Shown here: in pieces, positions 30,900-39,075 of the stretch
Layout: every line of letters starts with the position of its first letter
How positions within the stretch are numbered: the first letter of the stretch is position 1
Origin: Candidatus Fukatsuia symbiotica
Lineage (GTDB): Bacteria > Pseudomonadota > Gammaproteobacteria > Enterobacterales > Enterobacteriaceae
Reading direction: 5' to 3'
NCBI RefSeq assembly: GCF_003122425.1
Contig: NZ_CP021659.1
Coordinates: forward strand, 1,984,001-2,048,000
Length of the DNA: 64,000 nt
The notes under the pieces: model-generated
Database searches by the model: none
Told to the model about the DNA's origin: nothing
What the model saw: the letters and a program-made list of their open reading frames with translations, nothing else
Translations under genes and position numbers: made by a program

Positions 30900-31535
30900 G
30901 TGACAACAATTGTGAGTGTACGTCTTAATGGAAGGGTAGTGATCGGTGGTGATGGTCAGGTCACCTTAGGTAATACGGTGATGAAGAGTGATGCTCGTAA
31001 AGTACGTCGTCTTTACCATAATCAGGTGCTCGCAGGGTTTGCTGGTGGTACTGCGGATGCTTTTACTTTGTTCGAGTTGTTTGAAGGTAAACTGGAAGCA
31101 CATCAAGGGAATTTAGATAAAGCTGCTGTTGAATTAGCAAAGGAGTGGCGCGCTGATCGTTCACTACGCCGTCTTGAAGCTTTATTAGCGGTAGCAAATA
31201 AAAAATCATCCCTGATCATTACCGGTACTGGAGACGTCGTACGACCTGCAAAAGATTTGATTGCTATTGGTTCTGGTGGTCCCTATGCCCAGTCTTCAGC
31301 AATGGCGCTGCTCGAAAATTCTCAGTTAAGTGCCAGGGAGATTGTGGAAAAATCGCTGAGTATTGCGGGGAAGATTTGTATCTATACTAACCTCAATCAA
31401 ACCATCGAAGAGTTAATTTGTGAAGATATCGAGAAAGAGGTCCCTTTAGTCGATAACGGTAAGATCGAAACTAAAGCGCGTGCTCATGGCCGTGGTGCAA
31501 AAATTAAGAATTCGCCTTTAAAGCGCAAGGAATAG
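30900..31535 (+). CDS. hslV: HslV (ClpQ) protease subunit with an L21-derived C-terminal extension
   Basis: The threonine peptidase of the HslUV proteasome-like complex. I chose the GTG at 30900 (AAGGGG upstream) because it yields M-T-T-I-V-S-V, exposing the catalytic Thr after Met removal. Visible are [37 protein letters not shown] and [19 protein letters not shown]. The family ends about 6 residues after TIEEL (E. coli 176 aa). Here the protein is 211 aa and continues into [15 protein letters not shown] then AHGRGAKIK, 20 of 29 residues identical to this window's L21 (rplU). The final AAGGAA also serves as the hslU ribosome binding site. Confidence 0.95.
   Translation: MTTIVSVRLNGRVVIGGDGQVTLGNTVMKSDARKVRRLYHNQVLAGFAGGTADAFTLFELFEGKLEAHQGNLDKAAVELAKEWRADRSLRRLEALLAVANKKSSLIITGTGDVVRPAKDLIAIGSGGPYAQSSAMALLENSQLSAREIVEKSLSIAGKICIYTNLNQTIEELICEDIEKEVPLVDNGKIETKARAHGRGAKIKNSPLKRKE
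31422..31508 (+). repeat. Partial duplication of rplU inside the hslV 3' end
   Basis: These 87 nt align codon for codon with rplU at 33452-33366 (minus strand): I count 70 of 87 identical bases, with GCTCATGGCCG and GGTGCAAAAATTAAG shared exactly. The translated copy is nearer to the local L21 (EDI, PLVD, GAKIK) than to E. coli L21, so the source was a close rplU. Confidence 0.9.
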
Positions 31536-31541
31536 AAAAAT

Positions 31542-32891
31542 ATGTCTGCAATTGATCCACAGGAACTGACCCCGAGCCAGATAGTTGATGAGTTAAATAG
31601 CCATATTGTCGGCCAGAACAAAGCCAAGCGTGCTGTTGCTATCGCCTTGCGTAACCGTTGGCGGCGTATGCAGTTGAATGAAGAGTTACGTCATGAAGTG
31701 ACACCAAAGAATATTTTGATGATTGGTCCAACAGGTGTGGGTAAAACCGAAATTGCTCGTCGTTTGGCCAAGCTGGTCAACGCGCCCTTTATCAAGGTCG
31801 AAGCGACAAAATTTACCGAAGTCGGTTATGTGGGTAAGGAAGTTGATTCCATCATCCGTGATTTGACCGATGCCGCGATAAAAATGGCACGTCAGCAATC
31901 TATCGAGAAAATGCGTCCACGTGCCGAAGAATTAGCCGAAGAGCGCATCCTGGATGTTTTGGTTACACCACCGGCAAAAGATAATTCGAAATCCAAAGAA
32001 AAACCGGAGCTTCCTTCCGCCGCTCGCACCGCTTTTCGTAAAAAACTGCGTGAAGGCGAGCTTGATGATAAAGAAATCGAAATTGATTTGGCAGTGGGAT
32101 CGCTAGGAGTAGAAATTATGACGCCTCCTGGCATGGAAGAAATGACCAATCACCTGCAATCCATGTTCCAACAGATGAACAGTCACAGGCAAAAAACGCG
32201 CAAACTCAAGATAAAAGAAGCACTTAGACTGGTAGTTGAAGAGGAAGCAGCTAAGCTGGTGAATCCAGAAGAGCTGCATAAACAAGCTATTGAGGCCGTT
32301 GAGCAGCAAGGCATCGTGTTTATCGATGAAATCGATAAAATTTGCAAGCGAGGCCAAACTTCTAGTGCAGATATCTCCCGCCAAGGTGTACAGAGGGATC
32401 TACTGCCACTGGTGGAAGGCTGTACGGTTTCCACTAAACATGGCATGGTAAAAACAGACCATATTCTGTTTATTGCCTCGGGTGCCTTTCAGGTAGCAAG
32501 CCCTTATGATTTGATCCCTGAACTGCAGGGACGTTTGCCTATCCAAGTTGAATTAGAAGCACTGAGTACTGAAGATTTTGAACGCATTCTGACCGAACCT
32601 AATGCCTCACTCACCGAGCAGTACAAAGCATTGATGGCAACAGAAGGTGTAACTGTCAAATTTACTGACGATGGCATCAACAGTATTGCCAAAGCAGCCT
32701 GGCAGGTGAACGAAAATACCGAAAATATCGGTGCGCGTCGTTTGCACACGGTATTGGAGCGTCTCATGGAAGATATTTCTTATAGTGCCAGTGAAAATCA
32801 CGGCCAGTCTGTCACTATTGATGAAAAGTATGTTCGTAAGTATTTGGATAAGCTGGTAACAGATGAAGATTTAAGTCGTTTTATTCTATAA
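31542..32891 (+). CDS. hslU: HslU (ClpY) AAA+ unfoldase
   Basis: The ATPase ring that unfolds substrates for HslV. 449 aa (E. coli 443). Walker A is GPTGVGKTE, Walker B is [14 protein letters not shown], the pore loop region is [17 protein letters not shown], and sensor-2/arginine region is [18 protein letters not shown]. The C-terminus DEDLSRFIL, which docks into HslV pockets, is intact. It starts 6 nt after the hslV stop. Confidence 0.98.
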   Translation: MSAIDPQELTPSQIVDELNSHIVGQNKAKRAVAIALRNRWRRMQLNEELRHEVTPKNILMIGPTGVGKTEIARRLAKLVNAPFIKVEATKFTEVGYVGKEVDSIIRDLTDAAIKMARQQSIEKMRPRAEELAEERILDVLVTPPAKDNSKSKEKPELPSAARTAFRKKLREGELDDKEIEIDLAVGSLGVEIMTPPGMEEMTNHLQSMFQQMNSHRQKTRKLKIKEALRLVVEEEAAKLVNPEELHKQAIEAVEQQGIVFIDEIDKICKRGQTSSADISRQGVQRDLLPLVEGCTVSTKHGMVKTDHILFIASGAFQVASPYDLIPELQGRLPIQVELEALSTEDFERILTEPNASLTEQYKALMATEGVTVKFTDDGINSIAKAAWQVNENTENIGARRLHTVLERLMEDISYSASENHGQSVTIDEKYVRKYLDKLVTDEDLSRFIL

Positions 32892-32916
32892 AGCTATTAG
32901 TGTGTTCGGGGCTTAG

Positions 32917-32943
32917 AAAAAAGCCCCGCAGTTTCTGCAGGGC
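32917..32943 (-). terminator. Intrinsic terminator of rplU-rpmA
   Basis: On the minus strand GCCCTGCAG-AAA-CTGCGGGGC (one mismatch) is followed by six T. A partly overlapping stem at 32907-32928 (CGGGGCT / AGCCCCG) could slow transcription coming from hslU. Confidence 0.8.
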
Positions 32944-32974
32944 CCTATATTGAACTCAGTACAACACGAAAAAT

Positions 32975-33253
32975 CTACATTGCTTTGTCAGTACTGACTG
33001 TAGCTTCAACACTGACAAATTTACGGTTCTTCAAGCCTTGAACCTTAAACTTGACTTTGCCACTAACCATAGCAAACAAGGTATGGTCTTTACCACAGCC
33101 GACGTTAGTACCTGCATGGAATTTGGTACCCCGCTGACGAACGATAATACTGCCAGCCAGTACCGTCTCACCACCAAAACGTTTCACACCAAGGCGTTTA
33201 CTTTCGGAGTCGCGACCATTACGTGTCGAGCCACCAGCTTTTTTGTGCGCCAT
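32975..33253 (-). CDS. rpmA: 50S ribosomal protein L27
   Basis: A large-subunit protein whose N-terminus reaches the peptidyl-transferase centre. 92 aa (E. coli 85). [28 protein letters not shown] is the invariant family start; [23 protein letters not shown] follows. The C-terminus is a little longer than usual ([13 protein letters not shown]). It is cotranscribed with rplU and ends at a clear terminator. Confidence 0.98.
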   Translation of the reverse strand: MAHKKAGGSTRNGRDSESKRLGVKRFGGETVLAGSIIVRQRGTKFHAGTNVGCGKDHTLFAMVSGKVKFKVQGLKNRKFVSVEATVSTDKAM

Positions 33254-33272
33254 AAATTTACTCCCCTAAAAC

Positions 33273-33584
33273 CTAAGCACTGATGCCGGTGATTTTAACA
33301 TCAGTGAACCACTGACGATGCCCTTGTTGCTTACGGTAGTGCTTACGCCGCCGGAATTTAACAATCTTAATTTTTGCACCGCGGCCATGAGCAAGCACTT
33401 CAGCTTTAATCTTACCGCCATCGACGAGAGGAACGCCAATCTTGATATCTTCCCCATCAGCTACCATTAGAACCTGATCAAACTCAATAACCTCACCCGT
33501 TACAATGTCCAGTTTCTCTAGACGAACGACCTGACCCTCACTGACCCGGTGTTGTTTACCACCACTTTGGAAAACCGCGTACAT
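33273..33584 (-). CDS. rplU: 50S ribosomal protein L21
   Basis: Binds 23S rRNA in the large subunit. I chose the ATG at 33584 ([18 protein letters not shown]) with GGCGGAGC upstream; the frame is open further but without family similarity. 103 aa, the usual length. The segment [15 protein letters not shown] to AHGRGAKIK is the source, or a close relative of the source, of the extra tail on hslV. The C-terminus ([20 protein letters not shown]) is intact. Confidence 0.98.
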   Translation of the reverse strand: MYAVFQSGGKQHRVSEGQVVRLEKLDIVTGEVIEFDQVLMVADGEDIKIGVPLVDGGKIKAEVLAHGRGAKIKIVKFRRRKHYRKQQGHRQWFTDVKITGISA

Positions 33585-33657
33585 ATAAAGCTCCGCCTTC
33601 CGTACACCCCACTTTATTGAATCCAGAGCGCACATAAATATCCACAATAAAGCGCGA

Positions 33658-33686
33658 ATTCTACGCAAAAACAGTGTGGATAACAA
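33658..33686 (-). promoter_or_regulatory. Candidate rplU promoter
   Basis: On the minus strand TTGTTA (-35), a 17-bp spacer and TAGAAT (-10) lie about 75 nt upstream of rplU. Confidence 0.6.
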
Positions 33687-33879
33687 GAACAGAATCAGTA
33701 CCAGGATAGAAAAAAACATAGTATGCTCAGATGTCATTTATTTACTGCATTTTTTCAGTACAATAAGGTTCTTTCAACAGAGGTCTCTTCATAGTCTTTA
33801 ACTTAGTCTTGTGTAATTAATGTGAGCAATGATCTCATCACAGCTAAAACAACTAAAAAGAAAAGTGCTGGATAATATA

Positions 33880-34860
33880 ATGAACCTAGAAAAATTAAAC
33901 CATATTAATCAATTGATTATGGAAGATATGCTTGCTGTCGACGCAATGATTCGCCGGCAAATGGACTCCAAAGTTGCATTGGTGAACCAGCTTGGTGATT
34001 ACATTATCAACAGTGGCGGGAAACGTATTCGTCCGATGGTCGCTCTCCTCGTTGCACGTACTTTGGACTATCAGGGTGATAAGCACATCGATATTGCTAC
34101 ATTGATAGAATTTATTCATATTGCCACACTATTGCATGATGATGTCGTCGATGAATCTGATCTAAGACGCGGTAAAAAAACCCCTAATACTGTATTTGGT
34201 AATACAGCCAGTATATTGGTCGGCGATTTTATTTATACCCGTGCCTTTCAGATGATGACTCGCCTGGGCTCAATGCGGGTGTTTGAGGTTATGTCTACAG
34301 CAACCAATATGATAGCAGCAGGTGAAGTGCAACAATTAATGAATTGTAATAATCCTAATATCACCGAAAAAGACTATATGTCTGTTATTTATGATAAAAC
34401 GGCTCGACTGTTTGAAGCCGCATCACAGTCTTCTGCTATATTAGCAGGCGCCAGTACAGAGCAAGAACTGGCGTTGCAGTGCTATGGCTGTCACCTCGGC
34501 ACCGCTTTTCAGTTGATTGACGATTTACTCGATTACAGCTCAGAGGGGAACACATTGGGTAAAAATGTCGGTGATGATCTTAATGAAGGCAAAGTAACAC
34601 TACCACTGTTACATGCCATACAGCATGGCACAGAAAAGCAAGCTGCAATGATACGCCAAGCAATTAGACAAGGTAATAGCCGCCATGTGCTCACATCGGT
34701 ACTTGAGGTTATGCAAGAATGTAAATCTTTGGACTATACCCGTCAACGGGCGCAGGAAGAAATCGACAAGGCCATTACCGCACTAAAAAAACTGCCCGCG
34801 AACGATTATTGTGCAGCGTTAAAGGACATCACTCATTTTGCTATAAATCGCTTTTTTTAA
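33880..34860 (+). CDS. ispB: Octaprenyl diphosphate synthase
   Basis: Makes the polyprenyl side chain of ubiquinone/menaquinone. The ATG at 33880 (MNLEKLNHINQLIMEDM) matches the family; the frame extends 17 codons upstream without similarity. 326 aa (E. coli 323). Both aspartate-rich motifs are present: LLHDDVVDESDLRRGK and QLIDDLLDYSSEG, with GGKRIRPM for diphosphate binding. It is divergent from rplU and followed by sfsB, the E. coli order. Confidence 0.97.
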   Translation: MNLEKLNHINQLIMEDMLAVDAMIRRQMDSKVALVNQLGDYIINSGGKRIRPMVALLVARTLDYQGDKHIDIATLIEFIHIATLLHDDVVDESDLRRGKKTPNTVFGNTASILVGDFIYTRAFQMMTRLGSMRVFEVMSTATNMIAAGEVQQLMNCNNPNITEKDYMSVIYDKTARLFEAASQSSAILAGASTEQELALQCYGCHLGTAFQLIDDLLDYSSEGNTLGKNVGDDLNEGKVTLPLLHAIQHGTEKQAAMIRQAIRQGNSRHVLTSVLEVMQECKSLDYTRQRAQEEIDKAITALKKLPANDYCAALKDITHFAINRFF

Positions 34861-34930
34861 GAAAATATTTAGAAATTTTTACATATAAAAAACTGTTAAA
34901 TTTAACAATTTAACGGTCACAGGGTTTCCT

Positions 34931-35305
34931 TCACTCTGATTCTAAAAGATCTTCCATTTGCTTATTATTAACCAGCTCGACTAACTTCTCAATGCCGGCA
35001 CTCAATATGAAGCTAGTCATTCTTTTACGTTTAGACTCAGTCAATTGGTTAAATGCTCCGACCCATATTGCCAACGGATCTTCTCCATTGACAGAATAAC
35101 ATGCTGTATTTTCGTTTAATTGCAGTAGGTTAAAAACAGTATCTGGCAAACTATCTACGTGGTATTCGAGTGCTTTTCCTTGAACACCTAAGCGGCGACG
35201 TTGTTCCCATCCTTGACGTTTAGCCATGAGGTTGACTCCTTGTGGTGAAGAAGGTAATCCAGCAATGCCTGTAAGTTCTTTGGCTGCAAACCACTCTTTT
35301 TTCAT
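34931..35305 (-). CDS. Mu-type HTH DNA-binding protein (Mu repressor/MuA N-terminal domain family)
   Basis: 124 aa. Residues 1-70 fit the Mu DNA-binding fold found in the Mu repressor and at the MuA N-terminus: KEWFAAKELTGIAGLPSS, GVNLMAKRQGWEQRRRLGVQ, KALEYHVDSLP. The C-terminal half (AIWVGAFNQLTESKRKRM, then SAGIEKLVELV) may oligomerise. It points away from the Ner-like gene sfsB across an interval holding a perfect 13-bp inverted repeat. In phage Mu the repressor and ner genes have the same divergent layout. I infer a phage-derived regulator; its targets are unknown. Confidence 0.75.
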   Translation of the reverse strand: MKKEWFAAKELTGIAGLPSSPQGVNLMAKRQGWEQRRRLGVQGKALEYHVDSLPDTVFNLLQLNENTACYSVNGEDPLAIWVGAFNQLTESKRKRMTSFILSAGIEKLVELVNNKQMEDLLESE

Positions 35306-35376
35306 GGCTTTATTTTCTCTATGTTTGCGTTGAGGAAAGAATAATTTTTTAAGAAAAAATTAGAAAATATATCGAA

Positions 35377-35453
35377 ATTAATGGTATAATTGTCCAACAA
35401 TTATCTTTTGTTCCTAATACGCCTAACAATATCACGTTAGTTATACCATTAAT
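35377..35453. promoter_or_regulatory. Perfect 13-bp inverted repeat (candidate operator pair)
   Basis: ATTAATGGTATAA (35377-35389) and TTATACCATTAAT (35441-35453), 51 bp apart. Each arm holds a -10-like hexamer pointing across the gap: TATAAT rightward at 35385 and TATAAC leftward in the right arm. No good -35 partners are seen. Placement between two HTH genes suggests a regulatory switch. Confidence 0.6.
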
Positions 35454-35488
35454 AGACCAGTACCTCAGCAGAAAATAAAGGATTAACG

Positions 35489-35764
35489 ATGACAGTAACT
35501 CAAAGGAAGTCCGATTGGCACCCTGCCGATATAATTGCTGCATTACGCAAGAAAGGAACCACCATAGCATCTTTATCGAGGGAATCAGGGTTACATTCTT
35601 CCACTCTTTCTAACGCCTTGACGCGACCGTGGCCTAAAGGTGAATGGTTGATAGCCGAATGTCTGAAAATTCATCCATCCAAGATATGGCCATCTCGCTA
35701 CTTTGATCGAAAAACTGGTGCCCTGATTGATCGTAAAAGCAAAATACGGGAATCAAAACTTTAA
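35489..35764 (+). CDS. sfsB: Ner-like winged-helix regulator SfsB (Nlp)
   Basis: 91 aa, matching E. coli SfsB/Nlp and phage Mu Ner: QRKSDWHPADIIAALRKKGT, then the HTH SLSRESGLHSSTLSNALTRP and CLKIHPSKIWPSRYF. In E. coli it follows ispB and affects maltose/sugar-fermentation genes. Here it follows the divergent Mu-type HTH gene instead of lying directly after ispB. Full length, no damage. Confidence 0.93.
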   Translation: MTVTQRKSDWHPADIIAALRKKGTTIASLSRESGLHSSTLSNALTRPWPKGEWLIAECLKIHPSKIWPSRYFDRKTGALIDRKSKIRESKL

Positions 35765-35826
35765 CTAAATAGCTATGCATTTTAATTTTGATTACAATGT
35801 AAAAAAATAATCCAAACGAGCTAAAG

Positions 35827-36235
35827 ATGAGCTATTCAGTTGATTTTCGACGAAAAGTCCTCAGTGTTCGAGAGCAGGAAGGCCTGAGCATAAGAGCCAC
35901 CGTGAAGCGTTTCCACATTGGCACGGATCCGCTAACACGTTGGCTGAGGCGAATAGAGCCACAGCAGTCTGGCTCGCGTCGGCGTAAGATTGACAAAAAA
36001 GCCCTGGTCAAATATGTTGAGCTTTATCCGGATGCTTACCAACGGGAACGCGCGGCCCGTTTTGGGGTGTGTACTAAATCCATTTGGCAAGCCTTGAAAA
36101 AATGGGGCATCACCTAACGCCAGTTTCCACAAGCGTCAGGACATTCAGCAGGCCATTAGCAAGGCCGGGCATCTGATTGAATATCTACTTCCTTATTCAT
36201 CTGACCTCAGTCCTCACTTTTACCCACAATTTTTG
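35827..36235 (+). pseudogene. IS630-family transposase relic (internal deletion)
   Basis: The first 96 codons give the IS630 N-terminal HTH (YSVDFRRKVLSVREQEGLS, RFHIGTDPLTRWLRRIEP) up to KKWGIT and a stop. Shortly after, about 36126-36210, the frame reads HKRQDIQQAISKAGHLIEY then LLPYSSDLSP, the conserved end of the same transposase. The catalytic core between them is gone. Not functional. Confidence 0.85.
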
Positions 36236-36244
36236 TTATTAAGA

Positions 36245-36650
36245 ATAATGAACAATCTCACATTTTCTTGCAGGATCTCATACCCTCGCCAAAGCGACAT
36301 TATTCCCGGTAAACCCTCGGCACGTCGGTTAAGAAATCCTCCCAATTGACCCAGCCATGTTATTGCCTGAAGCACTGTGGGGGATGCTCGGGAAGGCGGC
36401 TTGTTGTCTGTATTCTACAATACAACGTTTGCCATTCTATCTTTGACAACACATCGATGCAGGTAGCCTCAGGACACAACGCTGCCATTTTGGTCATATG
36501 CATCAGTTTGAAGGCGATAATGCTTTTGAGTGTGATCATTTTCGTTAATTGGGTTGCCGTATTTAAACGACATTGTTCAACACAACATCCTGATTTCAGT
36601 GTGTTGAATAATTCTTCTATCTTCCATCTCAGTCTATACTCATTCAACTT
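36245..36650 (-). pseudogene. IS4-family transposase relic (5' truncated, frameshifted)
   Basis: Only the C-terminal third remains. It holds the IS4-family Y-(2)-R-(3)-E-(6)-K signature in YRLRWKIEELFNTLK, then LSKIEWQTLYCRI. It leaves frame at a five-G run (36379-36383, plus strand). One more base gives TVLQAITWLGQLGGFLNRRA then LPGIMSLWRGYEIL, the usual family end. The 5' part is missing next to the IS630 copy. Confidence 0.85.
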
Positions 36651-36654
36651 GAAG

Positions 36655-37715
36655 GTCTGGATTAGATGGTTTGGAAATTATCGTTAATTCTGCCCCTGAG
36701 AAAGGGAGCAATTTTTGCCAATGTACTATCAAAAAATTCGGCTATAGCCCCACGAAACTCTTTGGCTGAAGAGAAAAATCGGTTGTTTCTGACACGCTCG
36801 TTCATGACCTTCCATAATCGCTCGATGGGATTAAGATTAGGGCTATAAGGGGGTAAATAATGGAGTACGATAGCCTTCTCTAATGCGGCGTCTTTGACTC
36901 GCTGACGGCAATGATAGCCAGAATTATCTAAAATAATGTGTATCTTTTGTGCATCAGGATAAGCAGCTTTGAGCTGCTCAAAAAAAGCGACGGTGGTTTC
37001 TGAATTCACCTGCTCAGGACGGGCACTGACCACCTTCATGGTGCTCAATTCAATGGCTCCCATGACATTAACCCGTGTTTTTGCCCCTGTTTTGACCAGC
37101 GGCTTATCTTTGCCTTTCCTTATCCAACCGCAGACCACTTTGGTGGCCATCGTTGGAGGGGCTGAATCCATAAAAACAATCGGTTCATTCTTAAGAGCAC
37201 TCTCTAGCAAAGTGAAATAAGACGCGATAAACGCTTCTTGCCGAGCAACATCCACTTTAACCAGCATCGCTTTGGGCTGCTTATAGCTAAAACAATGCGC
37301 TTTCAGCCATTTTGTCATGCCAGATACGGTGTAACAGACGCCAAATTGGGTTTCCACATAAGCACAGATATCGATGACACGGCTATAAGTCGTGCTTTCA
37401 ATGTGTTTTTCAAGCAATAAAGATTCATGCACGCTCAACTTACTATACGAGCCGCCATTTTCAGGCTTTAATTTTTCGTCTGAAAGCCAATCTGTTACAT
37501 GTTGCCTCACTGTTTCTTCATGAATACGTAATGCTTGGGCAAGCGCTTTGTTATTCTAGCCTTCATTTTTCAACAACACCGCTTTGATTCGATCTCGAAC
37601 ACGGCCATCGTGTTCGTAACGATGAAGGCGTTCCAAATCTTGTTTTTGAGAAGCTGTCAGTGAGTTTATTTTCATGACCTTATTTTTAATCTAGTTGAGC
37701 AAATTTTCCAATGGT
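36655..37715 (-). mobile_element. IS630-family insertion sequence
   Basis: A nearly complete element around one transposase frame. Its ends share a short, imperfect inverted match (TTTGGAAATTATC near 36670; TTGGAAAATTTGC read from the right near 37705). The exact limits and the TA target duplication are not certain. Confidence 0.65.
36662..37675 (-). pseudogene. IS630-family transposase with an in-frame amber codon
   Basis: From the ATG at 37675 the frame reads MKINSLTASQKQDLERLHRY and stops at TAG, codon 40 (37556-37558), after KAVLLKNEG. The same frame continues NNKALAQALRIHEE and on to the end, about 337 codons in all. The catalytic triad is present: FMDSAPPT, IILDNSGYH and LPPYSPNLNPIERLW. 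A single change in one codon (for example TGG to TAG) would explain it. A shorter product could start downstream at 37510 but would lack part of the N-terminal HTH. Confidence 0.88.
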
Positions 37716-37810
37716 TTTAATGGCGATGGGTATACCCCTTTCTTGTCCATGGAAGAAAAGGCATCTGGGGTGTATAGCTATAAGACGTGTGATGATTGAT
37801 GCTATTCAGG

Positions 37811-38716
37811 TCATGGTACATTCCGCAGTACATCCCGTAGTGCCCCTTCTAAATCACAGTGGTGAAAGTTAAAACCGGCTTCCTCCAGGCGTTTAGGAAC
37901 GGCGTGTTGGCTGCCTAGCACCAGCACTGCTGATTCTCCCATCAGTAGGCGGATAATACTGGCCGGAGCCCGTAAAAATGCCGGACGGTGTAAAATCTTA
38001 GCCAGTATGGCACTGAATTGCCCATTACACACTGATGAGGGAGAAACCATGTTATAGGGGCCACATAGAGTATCATTAGTAAGCAGATAGTGAATCGCAT
38101 TCACCATGTCATCAATATGGATCCACGGAAAGTATTGACGACCATTACCCATTGGTCCACCTAAACAAAGACGAAACAAAGGCAGCATTTTAGCTAATGC
38201 TCCACCTTTTGCGGCGAGTACTACTCCGGTACGTAACAGGCAAACACGGGTTTGGCTACTTTCTGCCGTTGATGCCAGTTGTTCCCAGCGCGCGCATAGC
38301 TGATGGGTAAACTCATCGTGTGGTGGTTCTTCTTCAGTGACCAATACCTGCTCTTTATCACCATAAAACCCTACTGCAGATCCGGAGATAAATACGTCAG
38401 GTGGATTACTGCTGACATTAATCAGTTCCGCTAATTGCTGGGTTATCTGCCAACGGCTTTGACATAACCGTTCTTTTTGTTGAACTGTCCAGCGTTTGTC
38501 AGCGATAGGTTCACCCGCCAAATTGATTACGGCATCAATGTTATTGAGATCCTGTTGGTCATTTAATGTTGACCAACAGGTTATTTGCTTGCCGAGTACA
38601 TCAAATGCTTTCCGTGGATCACGGCTTAATACAGTTATCTGGTGGGAAAGAGACAGGAGCCGTTGGGTAAGCGCACGGCCAATTAAGCCTGTTGCACCTG
38701 TTATCAAGATATGCAT
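37811..38716 (-). CDS. yfcH: YfcH, SDR-type NAD(P)-binding epimerase-like protein
   Basis: 301 aa, TIGR01777-type extended SDR. The Rossmann motif is [16 protein letters not shown]. Other family features: [46 protein letters not shown] and [17 protein letters not shown]. Substrate is unknown in E. coli too. It stands alone between the IS cluster and an R1 repeat. Confidence 0.93.
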   Translation of the reverse strand: MHILITGATGLIGRALTQRLLSLSHQITVLSRDPRKAFDVLGKQITCWSTLNDQQDLNNIDAVINLAGEPIADKRWTVQQKERLCQSRWQITQQLAELINVSSNPPDVFISGSAVGFYGDKEQVLVTEEEPPHDEFTHQLCARWEQLASTAESSQTRVCLLRTGVVLAAKGGALAKMLPLFRLCLGGPMGNGRQYFPWIHIDDMVNAIHYLLTNDTLCGPYNMVSPSSVCNGQFSAILAKILHRPAFLRAPASIIRLLMGESAVLVLGSQHAVPKRLEEAGFNFHHCDLEGALRDVLRNVP

Positions 38717-38899
38717 GGAAAACCTCCGTTTAAATCGCCATTCCTACCTACAATGGAGACGACATTATGAAATTTGGGCGTACACACAAAAGACTCAATG
38801 TTGTAGTTATCGCAATACTCACTGTCAAACAAAAACATTTTTGCATGACTCTCACTGTCAAGGATGCCTGATCGAGGTTAAACGCCAGTTAGATTCATT
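38717..38899. other. Intergenic region upstream of yfcH
   Basis: No supported gene or clear promoter. It contains two near copies of an ACTCACTGTCAA motif (38816 and 38851). It runs into an R1 repeat. Confidence 0.4.
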
Positions 38900-39044
38900 T
38901 AAGAACCTATTCGAAATCTTTTATGCTCGCTGATACTTCGTCAAAAACGGGCTCAAAATGCTCATTTACTCTATGTAAACTGCGCGTTCTCGCCCATTTT
39001 TTCCTCGCCTGAGTGTCGCTTAAGAAGATTTGGAATAGGTTCTA
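38900..39044. repeat. R1 dispersed repeat (145 bp)
   Basis: Ends TAAGAACCTATTCGAAATCT and AGATTTGGAATAGGTTCTA are near-perfect inverted repeats. The interior (GCTGATACTTCGTCAAAAAC, TTACTCTATGTAAACTGCGC) is the same variant as the split copy at 703-1475. Confidence 0.85.
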
Positions 39045-39075
39045 AAAAATAGTGACTAAATTTTTTATCTCGAAC

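Noticed and set aside
33585-33737. A hydrophobic 51-residue extension upstream of L21
   Set aside because: It covers the rplU promoter region, and ribosomal L21 starts at [12 protein letters not shown] with a good ribosome site.
36346-36687. A 113-codon plus-strand open frame in the IS region
   Set aside because: It is antisense to the IS4 and IS630 transposase relics and has no independent support.
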